A stretch of DNA of 64,000 nt from Opitutaceae bacterium. GTDB taxonomy: Bacteria; Verrucomicrobiota; Verrucomicrobiia; Opitutales; Opitutaceae. Both the position numbers and the translations under genes were made by a program. The notes under the pieces were generated by a model. That model made no database searches. It was given only the letters and a program-made list of their open reading frames with translations, and was not told where the DNA came from. Shown piece after piece: positions 35,759 to 44,636 of this stretch. The stretch is taken from positions 1 through 64,000 of the forward strand of contig JAGOJU010000004.1 of the NCBI GenBank assembly GCA_017994935.1. The letters run 5' to 3'. Numbering within the stretch: the first letter of the stretch is position 1; the number at the start of each line of letters is the position of its first letter.

Positions 35759-37240
35759 ATGAGCGCGGACGCACCCTTGACCCGAAGATGGATACCCTGG
35801 GTGCTGATGGTGCTGGTGGCGATGGCTGCAGCCGTGGTGCGCCTTACCGATCTCGATGCACGTCCCATGCATGCGGACGAGGCCAATCAGGCGGTGAAAC
35901 TGGGGGCCTTGCTGGAGAAGGGCGAGTATCGCTTCGACCCTCAGGATCACCACGGACCGACCCTTTACTATTTCGCGCTTGTTCCGGCCTGGTTGAGCGG
36001 GGAGAGGAGCCTTGCCGCGCTCACTGAAACAACGGTGCGCCTCACTCCCGTGCTCTTCGGAATAGCCGGAGTGATGCTGCTCGCCGCCGTGGGGGCCCCC
36101 TTGGGCTGGCCTGCCGCGATCATGGCCGCTGCCCTTGCGGCCTTCGCGCCGGCAGCCGTCTACTACAGTCGCTATTTCATCCAGGAAACACTGCTGGTCA
36201 CCTTTGGCCTGGCCGCCTGGTTTTGCGCGGCGAGAGCCTGTCAGACACGACGGGCGACATGGGCGCTGGCCGCAGGGGCTTTTGTGGGATTGATGCAGGC
36301 GAGCAAGGCGAGTGCGCCTGTTTTCATATTGGCCGCTTTTGCGGCCTGGCTGATCGTACGACCGCGCGCCGCCAGCCGAAAGGTCGCCGATGGGGAGAAT
36401 ACCGGCCGATCCATGAGGCTGCTGGCATGGGGGCTCTCGGGATTTGCGGTGATGTTCGTGGGTTTCTATTCTTCGTTCTTCACGCACTTCGAAGGGCTGA
36501 AGGACGCTCTTGGCACCTATGCGGTCATGACGACGCGGGTTGCTGGGCAGGGTGAGGCACATGACAAGGCCTGGTGGTACTATGCGGACCTGTTCTGGTG
36601 GCACCGCCGTGGAGGAGTGCTCTGGGATCAGACCCTTTTCCTTGGTCTCGCAGCTGCCGGGGTTGTTGCGTCACTCTTTCTCACGGACCGCTTTGCGCGA
36701 GGGGTTTCCCTTTATCTTGGCATTGTCGCTGTCGTTCTCTCTGCCACGCCCTACAAGACCCCGTGGATTGTCATTCATCTCATCCCGCCGATGGCCATTC
36801 TCGCCGCGTGGCTGCTCTCGCGGGTTGCCGTCCACCGTATTGCCAAGGTGCCGGCGGGGCTCGTGTTTCTTCTTTGTCTCGGCCTGCTGGCCCGGCAGAC
36901 GCTTTTAGGTGTATTTCGGTATTCATCGTCGGAGCGCAACCCGCTCGCCTATGTTCACAGCTCACCGGACGTGAAGAAAGTCCCTGCACTGGCTGAACGG
37001 GCGCGTCCGGGGCCGGTCAAAGTGATCAGCGAGGAGTACTGGCCGCTGCCCTGGTATCTGCGCGACCGCAAGGAAGTGGGCTATTGGTCGACGATTCCGG
37101 ACGACTGTGATGCGTCGCTGCTGTTTGTCTCGGCGGATTATGCCGAGGCGGTGAAGGACCGGTTGAAGGGCAGGTACCGTCAGGGCTATCTGGGCCTGCG
37201 GCCGGGGTTCGTCATGGTGACGCTGATGGCGGAGCCCTGA
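35759..37240 (+). CDS. Agl23/TIGR03663-family multi-pass membrane protein (GT39/GT-C-like)
   Basis: This 493-residue protein has at least ten hydrophobic segments and a glycosyltransferase-C-like start. After the first helix comes RLTDLDARPMHADEANQA, with the acidic motif used by lipid-linked sugar transferases. DHHGPTLYYF follows. This matches the TIGR03663 (flippase activity-associated Agl23) family. It probably transfers a sugar from a polyprenyl carrier on the periplasmic face of the inner membrane. It is isolated, so no pathway is implied. Confidence 0.85.
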   Translation: MSADAPLTRRWIPWVLMVLVAMAAAVVRLTDLDARPMHADEANQAVKLGALLEKGEYRFDPQDHHGPTLYYFALVPAWLSGERSLAALTETTVRLTPVLFGIAGVMLLAAVGAPLGWPAAIMAAALAAFAPAAVYYSRYFIQETLLVTFGLAAWFCAARACQTRRATWALAAGAFVGLMQASKASAPVFILAAFAAWLIVRPRAASRKVADGENTGRSMRLLAWGLSGFAVMFVGFYSSFFTHFEGLKDALGTYAVMTTRVAGQGEAHDKAWWYYADLFWWHRRGGVLWDQTLFLGLAAAGVVASLFLTDRFARGVSLYLGIVAVVLSATPYKTPWIVIHLIPPMAILAAWLLSRVAVHRIAKVPAGLVFLLCLGLLARQTLLGVFRYSSSERNPLAYVHSSPDVKKVPALAERARPGPVKVISEEYWPLPWYLRDRKEVGYWSTIPDDCDASLLFVSADYAEAVKDRLKGRYRQGYLGLRPGFVMVTLMAEP

Positions 37241-37258
37241 TCGCAGGGAATAGGGAGA

Positions 37259-38065
37259 TCAGGCGAGCTGGCGACTCAGTCGATGCAGGTAGGGTTTGCC
37301 CACGGCGCGGTTGTATTCGATGGCGCCGGGAAGATTCTGGCTGCGCAGCAACGGCGGCGTGTGACCGTTCGCCTGCAGCCATTCGATGACGCCCAGCATG
37401 AGGAGATTGAGGAGCATTGCACCAATCACGGTGGAGGTGGGACCTGACAGGAGGGGAGTGGAGCCGGCGGCTGTTTTCGATGGCTGACCGGAAAGCTGTT
37501 CGGGACGCACGTCGATGAGGGTGTCCCCGGGCACACCACCGTTGTCCAGAATGAAGTCGGCGATCTCGTGAAGGCGCCGGCCTCCCGGATGCGCGGTTGC
37601 CGTGCCTTGCGACATCGGAAGTGAAAGCAGACCGACGACGTGGAGTCCCTTTTCCTTTGCATAGAGTGCGACCTCGATGGGCGACACGTTCTTGCCGGAG
37701 TTGGAGATGACGATGATCGTCTCGCCGGGGAGCATCTGGTACTGCCGGTCGTGGCGCGCGACCAGTGCTGCACCGTAGCCGACCAGGTTTTCGATGAAGC
37801 CGTTGGTGGGATCGAGTATGCCGCTGACGCACGCCAGACCCCCTGCGCGGCCGATGATTTCGCGGGCGATGACCTCGCTATGGCCGCTTCCGAAAACATG
37901 AAGCACGCCGCCGCGGGCCACCGACTGTCCGATCAAGGGAGCGACATCTGCAATGACCCTGGAATTCGTTTTGCGGGCGTCCTCGAGACGTCGCATGACT
38001 TCGTTGAAATAGCGCTCGGAAAAGGACATGGGATCAGGAACAGCGGCGTGAGGGAGACTAGGCAT
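37259..38065 (-). CDS. SIS-domain phosphosugar-binding protein
   Basis: This protein of about 268 residues contains a single SIS domain: VLHVFGSGHSEVIAREIIGRAGG, then IIVISNSGKNVSPIEVALYAKEKGL. It belongs to the UPF0309/YlbF-like uncharacterised sugar isomerase group, which binds phosphosugars. The ATG at 38065 is preceded by GGGAGG and overlaps the end of the upstream methyltransferase gene by 8 bases. An ATG at 38029 is an alternative without a ribosome-binding site. The C-terminal part GAIEYNRAVGKPYLHRL is outside the SIS fold. The reaction is unknown. Confidence 0.85.
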   Translation of the reverse strand: MPSLPHAAVPDPMSFSERYFNEVMRRLEDARKTNSRVIADVAPLIGQSVARGGVLHVFGSGHSEVIAREIIGRAGGLACVSGILDPTNGFIENLVGYGAALVARHDRQYQMLPGETIIVISNSGKNVSPIEVALYAKEKGLHVVGLLSLPMSQGTATAHPGGRRLHEIADFILDNGGVPGDTLIDVRPEQLSGQPSKTAAGSTPLLSGPTSTVIGAMLLNLLMLGVIEWLQANGHTPPLLRSQNLPGAIEYNRAVGKPYLHRLSRQLA

Positions 38066-38972
38066 CGGCCTCCCAGCGTCCATAAATTCCGCAGGGGAGC
38101 ACCTTGCCGTCGTGCTGAATGGGGAGTCCCACCTCGCCGCCCGTAAGCGAACCGGGGCGGCCGTGCATGAGTTCGGCGAGAAGATTCAGGACGACGGTGG
38201 GGGACAGGCGTGCGGTGTAGGCATTGATGAGCACGAACAGCGGTTTTGGCTGCAGGACCGAACGGCACTCGCAGAGCAATTCCCACAAACTGTCCTCGAG
38301 GCGCCACATCTCACCGCCGGATCCCCTCCCGTAGGTGGGCGGGTCCATGATGATGGCGTCGTACAGTCTGCCGCGCTTCTGTTCGCGGCGGACAAATTTG
38401 AGGCAATCATCGACGATATACCGGATGGGGGCGGCTGATAGACCGCTGAGGGCGGCATTCTCCCGCGCCCATTTCACCATCCCGTCGGCCGCATCCACAT
38501 GGCAGACGCTGGCTCCGGCGGCAGCAGCGGCGACGGTGGCGGCGCCCGTGTAGCCGAAAAGATTGAGGACTGACACCTCACGGCCGGCTGCCCTGGCCGT
38601 CTTGATCCTTGACGAGAACCAGTCCCAGTTCACGGCCTGTTCTGGGAAGAGACCGGTGTGTTTGAAGGAAGTTGGGTGGATCTTGAATTTCAAACCCAGG
38701 GGACCGTATTGGATGGTCCAGTACTCGGGGATCTCTCGACGAAACTCCCACCGCCCGCCGCCTTGGTCGCTTCGATGGTAAAAGCCATCCCACTTCTCCC
38801 ATTTTGCACCTTTGGTTTGCCCGTGCTGAGGCCATATCACCTGCGGATCTGGACGCACGAGCGTATAGTCGCCCCACCTTTCCTGCTTCATGCCGGAGCC
38901 GGCATTCAGGAGGGCGTAGTCTTTCCAGCGGTTGGCGATCAGCAGCGGAGAATAGGTGGAGGAATTTTGCAT
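38058..38972 (-). CDS. Class I SAM-dependent rRNA methyltransferase (RlmI-like)
   Basis: This 304-residue protein has the SAM-binding motif VLNLFGYTGAATVAAAAAGA, the acidic VDAADGMVKWARENAAL, and the catalytic IMDPPTYGRG. The order fits the RlmI/RlmL Rossmann-type methyltransferases that modify 23S rRNA. It lacks the N-terminal PUA domain of E. coli RlmI, so the exact rRNA site cannot be inferred. It overlaps the SIS gene. Confidence 0.85.
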   Translation of the reverse strand: MQNSSTYSPLLIANRWKDYALLNAGSGMKQERWGDYTLVRPDPQVIWPQHGQTKGAKWEKWDGFYHRSDQGGGRWEFRREIPEYWTIQYGPLGLKFKIHPTSFKHTGLFPEQAVNWDWFSSRIKTARAAGREVSVLNLFGYTGAATVAAAAAGASVCHVDAADGMVKWARENAALSGLSAAPIRYIVDDCLKFVRREQKRGRLYDAIIMDPPTYGRGSGGEMWRLEDSLWELLCECRSVLQPKPLFVLINAYTARLSPTVVLNLLAELMHGRPGSLTGGEVGLPIQHDGKVLPCGIYGRWEADA

Positions 38973-39002
38973 GAATCCGATATGCGCTAATGGGGAAAAT
39001 CA

Positions 39003-39027
39003 GATGAACTTCAACATATTGTTCATC
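39003..39027 (+). promoter_or_regulatory. Inverted repeat in an AT-rich stretch upstream of the DUF481 gene
   Basis: GATGAAC and GTTCATC form a perfect 7-bp inverted repeat with an 11-base spacer. It lies in an AT-rich stretch that also contains ATATTATAAG, a possible -10 element. It lies between the divergent methyltransferase start (38972) and the DUF481 gene at 39250. It could serve as an operator for either gene. Confidence 0.3.
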
Positions 39028-39249
39028 AATATATTATAAGTTTCATTGGGTTCGGTTTGACCCCCGATACAGGTTCGACGGCCAATGACGGAGCCAATTT
39101 TTACAGGAATGACGCAACGAAGGCGCGGCCCTGCTGTCGAGCTCGCAGGACAGATTCGGTGGTTGCGCCGCGCAACCTCCGCGATCGTCTGCGGTCGTCC
39201 AATTGGGCTTTGACTGCAATAACGCCATCCTTCAACGTCTACTTTCTCC

Positions 39250-40305
39250 ATGAATAGAACTAAGCTAACTTGTTTGTCATACGTACTCAGCGCGGGTTTC
39301 GGCCTCGCTGCGTTGCTCTCGACGGTGGTGCATGCCGATGTCGTGGAAACGAAGAGTGGCGCGCGGCTGCTGGGCAAGGTTGTCAAGATTGACGGAACGG
39401 AAGTCACCCTCGATACGCCCTACGCCGGCACGCTCAAGATCAAGCAGGCAGAAGTGGCATCGGTTTCGACCGAGGAGCCGCTGAATGTCCGACTCGCGGC
39501 GGGAACGGTCCTTGAAGGCAAATTGTCGCCGACGGCTGCTGGCGGGGTGCAGATTTCCGGCAAGGACGGAACGATCACGACCACTGTCGACAAGGTGGCG
39601 GCAACCTGGGCCCCGGGCGCAACGGATCCGGCCATCGTCGCCCTGCAGCGGGTCTGGACCTATGAGGCAGCTGCCGACATCACCGGCAAGACCGGCAACA
39701 AGGAGCAGACCGGAACGGCCTTCAGCTTCCGTGCCATTCTCGCTGGGCCGCAGGACACGCTTCAGTTCTATTCGGCCTATGACCGCCAGATCAGCGACGG
39801 CTCGAAGTCGGCTGACCAGTTCAAGGCCGGGGTCGACTACCAGAACAATTACTCGGGCCGCAAATCGTGGTATGTTCGCGATGAAGGCGGCTTCGACCGG
39901 ATCAAGGATATCGATCTCTACAATGTCGCTGCCGCGGGTGTTGGCTATGATTTCATCAAGGAGGCAAAGCAGACCCTCACGGGCCGCGCGGGTGTGTCGT
40001 TCCGCTACGAAGGTTATGGCGATCCGCTGACGGAGGACGTCAGGGATGCCGGTCTGGACTTCGGCCTCAACCATCGCCTCCAGATGGACAATTCCCTGCT
40101 GGTCAACCGGGTTTCCTACGTGCCGAGTTTCAAGGATTTTGGAAATTACCGGCTCATCCATGAAAGCTATCTCGAACTTCCGCTTGCCAATCCGGCTTGG
40201 AAGCTGCGTCTGGGTATCATGAACGACTACACCAGCCAGCCTCCCCGGGGACTCGAGAAGCTGGACACCAGCTACTTCACGCGACTGGTGCTGAACTGGA
40301 AGTAA
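39250..40305 (+). CDS. DUF481-family outer-membrane protein
   Basis: This 351-residue protein has a signal peptide (MNRTKLTCLS...VVHADV). A short N-terminal part resembles an SH3-like fold (KSGARLLGKVVKIDGTEVTL). It continues as a DUF481 beta barrel with many amphipathic strands. It ends in VLNWK instead of a terminal Phe. The family (E. coli YdiY type) is an outer-membrane protein of unknown function. A leader of up to 240 bases precedes it, and a strong terminator follows at 40357. Confidence 0.85.
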   Translation: MNRTKLTCLSYVLSAGFGLAALLSTVVHADVVETKSGARLLGKVVKIDGTEVTLDTPYAGTLKIKQAEVASVSTEEPLNVRLAAGTVLEGKLSPTAAGGVQISGKDGTITTTVDKVAATWAPGATDPAIVALQRVWTYEAAADITGKTGNKEQTGTAFSFRAILAGPQDTLQFYSAYDRQISDGSKSADQFKAGVDYQNNYSGRKSWYVRDEGGFDRIKDIDLYNVAAAGVGYDFIKEAKQTLTGRAGVSFRYEGYGDPLTEDVRDAGLDFGLNHRLQMDNSLLVNRVSYVPSFKDFGNYRLIHESYLELPLANPAWKLRLGIMNDYTSQPPRGLEKLDTSYFTRLVLNWK

Positions 40306-40356
40306 ACTTCCGCGCGAGATCAGCCGGCATTCCGGCGGACCTGTTGCGAATCTCAG

Positions 40357-40390
40357 GCAGCGGGCACGTTGTACCCGCTGCTTTTTTTTT
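40357..40390 (+). terminator. Rho-independent terminator after the DUF481 gene
   Basis: GCAGCGGG and CCCGCTGC form a perfect 8-bp stem with a 9-base loop, followed by nine T. It lies 51 bases past the DUF481 stop and before the convergent glycosylase gene. Confidence 0.95.
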
Positions 40391-40433
40391 GCCCGCAGGC
40401 TTTCGTGCCGGGACACGATTTGCTCCGATATCG

Positions 40434-41345
40434 TCACCCTGGCTTGAGGATCCGTTTCTGGCGCCGCTCCCAGGCGAAGAGGAATTGCTGGGCTGCGCCG
40501 GCATATTCCCCAAAATGGATGCGGCCAAATTGCGCCAGTTGCGACGGCTTCCAGCCGTTGAGTCCGTAGCGCAGTTCGAGGGTACGCAGGATCCAGACAT
40601 CCACGGGAAAGGCTTCGAGTTTTCCCGCCCCGTAGAGGAGCACGCAGTCGGCCACCTTCTCACCGACTCCGGGAAGCTGACACAGTCTTTCCTTCGCAAC
40701 GGAATAGCCGGCCTTTCCGGTTTCCTCGAGCCATCCCGGATTCGCGTTCAGGAAGATTGCCGTTTCATGGATATACCGCGCGCGGAAACCCAGGAGGCAT
40801 GCGCGCAATTCCTTTTCCGAGGCCGCGGCGATTTCCGGCCACGTTGGCAGTCGATGGATTCCTGGGAGGACCTGCGCGCCGTGACGCTGTGCAAGTAGCG
40901 CCATCATCTGCTTGATCTGAACGATCTGTTTGGTGGCACTGCAAAGAAATCCGAGGAGCGTTTCAGCCAGGGGCTGCCTGAGGATCCGGAGACCGGGAAA
41001 CTCAGGCAGACAACGCGTGAGATGCGGATCGCTGCGCCAGGGGAGCGCATTCACGATGGCATCCCAATCGCGATCAAATCCAAGATAGGTTTCCACTTGT
41101 CCGCGGGTGCAGAGCGGCTGGCCTTCCACCAGCGGCGAGCGCCACTGGGGGCGACCGTCACGGTTGAGGCGAATCATCACGAGGCACCGATCCCACTGTC
41201 CCGTCCAATGGTTTTCGACGTTTCCGGCTCGCCAGCGGAAGGCCTGTCCCCCGTCGAGGATTTCCCCGAGCGTACTCGGGTCGATGCGGAAGGAATCAGG
41301 AAAGTCGGCCCAGGCTGACCACGGACCTGAGTAGGACGATGACAT
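40434..41345 (-). CDS. 8-oxoguanine DNA glycosylase/AP lyase (OGG1 type)
   Basis: This 303-residue enzyme has the OGG1-type N-terminal domain (GGQAFRWRA). A helix-hairpin-helix region reads LCQLPGVGEKVADCVLLYGAG and ends in AFPVDVWI. The HhH lysine at 230 and the Asp at 249 correspond to the catalytic Lys249 and Asp268 of human OGG1. It excises oxidised guanine and can cut the abasic site. It is the last gene of a minus-strand group beginning at 44440, 81 bases after the alpha-E gene. Confidence 0.9.
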   Translation of the reverse strand: MSSSYSGPWSAWADFPDSFRIDPSTLGEILDGGQAFRWRAGNVENHWTGQWDRCLVMIRLNRDGRPQWRSPLVEGQPLCTRGQVETYLGFDRDWDAIVNALPWRSDPHLTRCLPEFPGLRILRQPLAETLLGFLCSATKQIVQIKQMMALLAQRHGAQVLPGIHRLPTWPEIAAASEKELRACLLGFRARYIHETAIFLNANPGWLEETGKAGYSVAKERLCQLPGVGEKVADCVLLYGAGKLEAFPVDVWILRTLELRYGLNGWKPSQLAQFGRIHFGEYAGAAQQFLFAWERRQKRILKPG

Positions 41346-41426
41346 GCGCGAAGGTGGGATGCCCGGGCAAGTGGGAACGTCAGAGGTGCGTTCTGCAACG
41401 CAATCCGGCTTTCCGTAAACGGACTC

Positions 41427-42413
41427 TCAGGCGACAATCCTCGCCTGATTCGTCGGATAATCGATGAACGTTTTCTGCACGGCGCTGTGAACCTCGTTCA
41501 GCCGGACCTGGATGGTGTCGAGGAACTCATGCAGGCCATCGGTTATGGTCCGTTCCGTGTCGGTCCGCTCTAGATCGCGGATCAATGCCTCTGTCAGGAC
41601 GCTGGCGCGGTTGTTTTCGAGATGGGCTGCGCCATCCACGATTTGCGCGAGGGCGTGGGCCGCCGCCTTTGCGGAGTACAGGACGCTGCGGGGAAACTGA
41701 TCGTCGCGGAGCAGATAATCGACCACGCGTTCAAGCGAGAGCTGGCCCCGCCTGCTGCGGCGGAAAGCCTCAAACCCCGAGCAGGAACGCAGCACGGATG
41801 CCCACTGCACCATGTCGAGTGCGGTGCCCACGGCGGAGACCTCCGGCAGGAGCATGAAGTATTTCACATCGAGGATGCGCGACGTATTGTCTGCGCGCTC
41901 CAGGTGCCTGCCGAGTTGGAAAAACCACCAGGCGCTGCCTCGCGGCAGCATCGAATCGGCGACACCGTTGAAAAGGTGGATGCGAGCCTTTACGCGATTG
42001 AGATATTCGACCGAGCCCAGCTGCGCATAACGCGCAAAATCATCGTCCTTCAGTTTCAGATGGAACGTATTGAGCGTTTCCCAAACCTCGGCGGCCAGCA
42101 GGTCCCGCAGGCAGCGCGCATTCTCGCGGGCCTGGCTGATGCAGGAAATGACCGACGACGGATTGCGCCGGTCGAAAAGCATGAACTCGACGACGCTGCG
42201 TTCGGTTGCCTGCCTGCCGTAGAGCTCGAAGAACGCTTCTTCACCGCCCGACACGTAGACGAGTGGTTCCCAGGACTTCGGATCATCCGCCGCCTGTCGT
42301 GACTGCAGGTCGAGCACGAGCTGGGAATTGACATCCACGATACGTGCGGTGTTCTCGGCCCGTTCAAGCTGGCGGGCCATCCAGTAGATCAGATTGGCGA
42401 CACGTGAGAGCAT
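41427..42413 (-). CDS. Alpha-E domain protein (DUF403)
   Basis: This 328-residue all-helical protein matches the DUF403 alpha-E domain. The start is MLSRVANLIYWMARQLERAENTARIVDVN, with ERxENTAR, and later RHLERADNTSRILDV. It is encoded 25 bases downstream of the circularly permuted ATP-grasp protein, its usual partner. In such clusters the pair is thought to synthesise or attach small peptides; the reaction is not established. Here the transglutaminase often found with them is absent. Confidence 0.9.
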   Translation of the reverse strand: MLSRVANLIYWMARQLERAENTARIVDVNSQLVLDLQSRQAADDPKSWEPLVYVSGGEEAFFELYGRQATERSVVEFMLFDRRNPSSVISCISQARENARCLRDLLAAEVWETLNTFHLKLKDDDFARYAQLGSVEYLNRVKARIHLFNGVADSMLPRGSAWWFFQLGRHLERADNTSRILDVKYFMLLPEVSAVGTALDMVQWASVLRSCSGFEAFRRSRRGQLSLERVVDYLLRDDQFPRSVLYSAKAAAHALAQIVDGAAHLENNRASVLTEALIRDLERTDTERTITDGLHEFLDTIQVRLNEVHSAVQKTFIDYPTNQARIVA

Positions 42414-42438
42414 GGTGGCAAAATAGGGGTGCCCGGGA

Positions 42439-43932
42439 TCACACGATCAGTTTTTCAGGACTGTGCGGAGTCGGAGTCGTCGATTCATCGTCGTCGGCCA
42501 GCACCCAGGTGTCCTTGGATCCGCCGCCCTGGGAAGAGTTGACGACGAGCGAACCCTTTCGCAGGGCGACACGGGTGAGGCCGCCGGGCATGATCTTGAT
42601 CGATTCGCCGTTGAGGATGTAGGGACGAAGGTCGATGTGGCGTCCTTCGATACTGCTTTCGCAGACACTCGGACATCGCGAGAGTCCGATGGTGGGCTGA
42701 GCGATGAAGTTGCGCGGATTCTCCAGGATCTTTTCCCGGAATTCGCCGATCTGGGCCTGCGTGCTGTGCGGACCCACGAGCATGCCGTAGCCGCCGGCTT
42801 CATTCACGCTCTTCACCACGAGTTTCGGCAGGTTCTCGAGGATATAGGCGAGGTCGGTCCGGTCGGACGAGAGGTATGTCTGCACATTGTGCAGGATGGG
42901 ATCCTGGCCGAGGTAGAATTTGATCATCCTGGGCACGTAGTAGTACATGGCCTTGTCGTCTGCGACGCCGGTGCCGATCGGGTTGCAGAGGGCGACGTTG
43001 CCCCTGCGGTGTGCGTTCACGAGGCCGGGCACGCCGAGCAGTGAGTCCTTGCGAAAGACCGTGGGATCCAGGAAATCGTCATCGACGCGGCGATAGATCA
43101 CGTGCACCGGCGCAAGGCCGTCGCTGCGTCGCATGTAGACACGTTCGTTCTCAACAACCAAATCGCTGCCTTCGACGATCTCGATTCCCATCTGGCGCGC
43201 GAGGAAGGCATGCTCGAAATAGGCCGAGTTGAAGACGCCTGGAGTGAGCAGGACCACGGTGGGTTCCGGAACATGCGCCGGAGCCAGGCTCACGAGAAGG
43301 GCGAGCAGGTCGCTGGTGTAGGTCTCCACCGGTCGGACGCGGTAGTCGCGTATGAGGTTCGGAAACACCCGTTTCATCACCTGGCGATTCTCCAGGACGT
43401 AGCTCACGCCCGAGGGTGTGCGCAGGTTGTCCTCGAGCACGCGGTAGCTGCCGTTTTCGTCGCGTATGAGGTCCGTGCCGTTGATGTGGACATGGAGTCC
43501 CCGAGGGAGCGGAAGCCCGACCATTTCACGGCGGAAATGTTTTGAGGTTTCGACCATCGCGGAGGGGATCACGCCCTCCCGGAGGATTTGCTGAGGGCCG
43601 TAGATATCCGCAAGGAAGAGGTTCAGGGCCTGCATGCGCTGGGTGAGCCCTGCCTCGAGCGTCGCCCACTCGTGAGCGGGCACGATGCGCGGAATCAGGT
43701 CGAAGGGAAATATCTTCTCCGTGCCCTCCGTGTTGGAGTAGACCGTGAAGGTGACTCCGCGATTGATGAACGTCTGCGTGGCGGTGCGCTGGCGTTCGAG
43801 CAGGCTGCTCATGCCATCGAGGCGGCCGAACCGATTGAACAACCGCCTGTAATGGGCCCGCGGCTGGCCGGCTTCCGAGAACATCTCGTCGTAGAAACGA
43901 CCGAGCTCATAAGTTTCGAAAAGGTTCGGCAT
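42439..43932 (-). CDS. Circularly permuted type-2 ATP-grasp protein (DUF404/DUF407)
   Basis: This 497-residue protein contains the circularly permuted ATP-grasp type 2 arrangement. Blocks include [71 protein letters not shown] and [15 protein letters not shown]. The ATG at 43932 gives the usual start [21 protein letters not shown]-grasp ligases form amide-type bonds. It lies 40 bases downstream of a small secreted protein gene and 25 upstream of the alpha-E gene. Confidence 0.92.
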   Translation of the reverse strand: MPNLFETYELGRFYDEMFSEAGQPRAHYRRLFNRFGRLDGMSSLLERQRTATQTFINRGVTFTVYSNTEGTEKIFPFDLIPRIVPAHEWATLEAGLTQRMQALNLFLADIYGPQQILREGVIPSAMVETSKHFRREMVGLPLPRGLHVHINGTDLIRDENGSYRVLEDNLRTPSGVSYVLENRQVMKRVFPNLIRDYRVRPVETYTSDLLALLVSLAPAHVPEPTVVLLTPGVFNSAYFEHAFLARQMGIEIVEGSDLVVENERVYMRRSDGLAPVHVIYRRVDDDFLDPTVFRKDSLLGVPGLVNAHRRGNVALCNPIGTGVADDKAMYYYVPRMIKFYLGQDPILHNVQTYLSSDRTDLAYILENLPKLVVKSVNEAGGYGMLVGPHSTQAQIGEFREKILENPRNFIAQPTIGLSRCPSVCESSIEGRHIDLRPYILNGESIKIMPGGLTRVALRKGSLVVNSSQGGGSKDTWVLADDDESTTPTPHSPEKLIV

Positions 43933-43972
43933 GGGGCAGGGAAGGGGTAATGGGGCGGGGTGGTAACTCCAA

Positions 43973-44440
43973 TCAGGGCTGTGCCCAGAGAAAACTTTTC
44001 TCGGACGCAATTTCGATGCCGTCCGATCGCTGCAGGGCCACGCGCCACGCCACAGGCCTGATGGCTGGCCCGGGCCAGTCGCTGCCCGTTATGCCGACAC
44101 TGAGAACCGGGTGCCCTTGGGGAATATCGACCGGAAGCGTGAATGCCTTGGCGACAGGGCTGTCTGAAAAGATTATCTGGACGCGCACGAGGGCGCCGGG
44201 GATCGCGTCCGTCTTCCGGATCCGAATGAGAAAATAGTAACCGCTGCGATCGTCCGGTTGCGTTCGCAGGAGGATGCGTCCCCCGGTATGCTCCTTGCGT
44301 CCGAAGAACTCGCCAATCGTCTGGAAGGATTCCTCTGACCGGTAGCCGGGCCATACGCGGACGAACTCGACGCTTTCTGCAGCAGGCGAACTTGCGAGAA
44401 CGCACAGAAGCAGGCCAATTGAAAGCGTGAGTCGAGGCAT
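43973..44440 (-). CDS. Small secreted hypothetical protein
   Basis: This 155-residue protein has a signal peptide ([22 protein letters not shown]) followed by a beta-rich sequence ([22 protein letters not shown]). I do not recognise the family. It lies on the minus strand just upstream of the ATP-grasp gene, so it may share that operon. It is codon-wise similar to its neighbours and looks like a real gene. Confidence 0.65.
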   Translation of the reverse strand: MPRLTLSIGLLLCVLASSPAAESVEFVRVWPGYRSEESFQTIGEFFGRKEHTGGRILLRTQPDDRSGYYFLIRIRKTDAIPGALVRVQIIFSDSPVAKAFTLPVDIPQGHPVLSVGITGSDWPGPAIRPVAWRVALQRSDGIEIASEKSFLWAQP

Positions 44441-44636
44441 GGGACGAGACTACCCGGGAGAGGAAGATATCGGCAAGACCCGTGTCGCACGTGAAGTTGA
44501 AAGGTCTTCGATCAGGCTGATGCAGTCGCGCGTTGGTGGTGAATGAAATCGCAGGCAGGGGATTCCGCTTGATGGGGTTGCGCAGGAAGACGCGCGTTTT
44601 CCAACGGAACCTCTTGGAGGATGACCCGGGAAAACA

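Noticed and set aside
38972-39407. Minus-strand open frame in the region upstream of the DUF481 gene
   Set aside because: It overlaps the DUF481 coding start in another frame and shows no recognisable motif; likely a chance frame.
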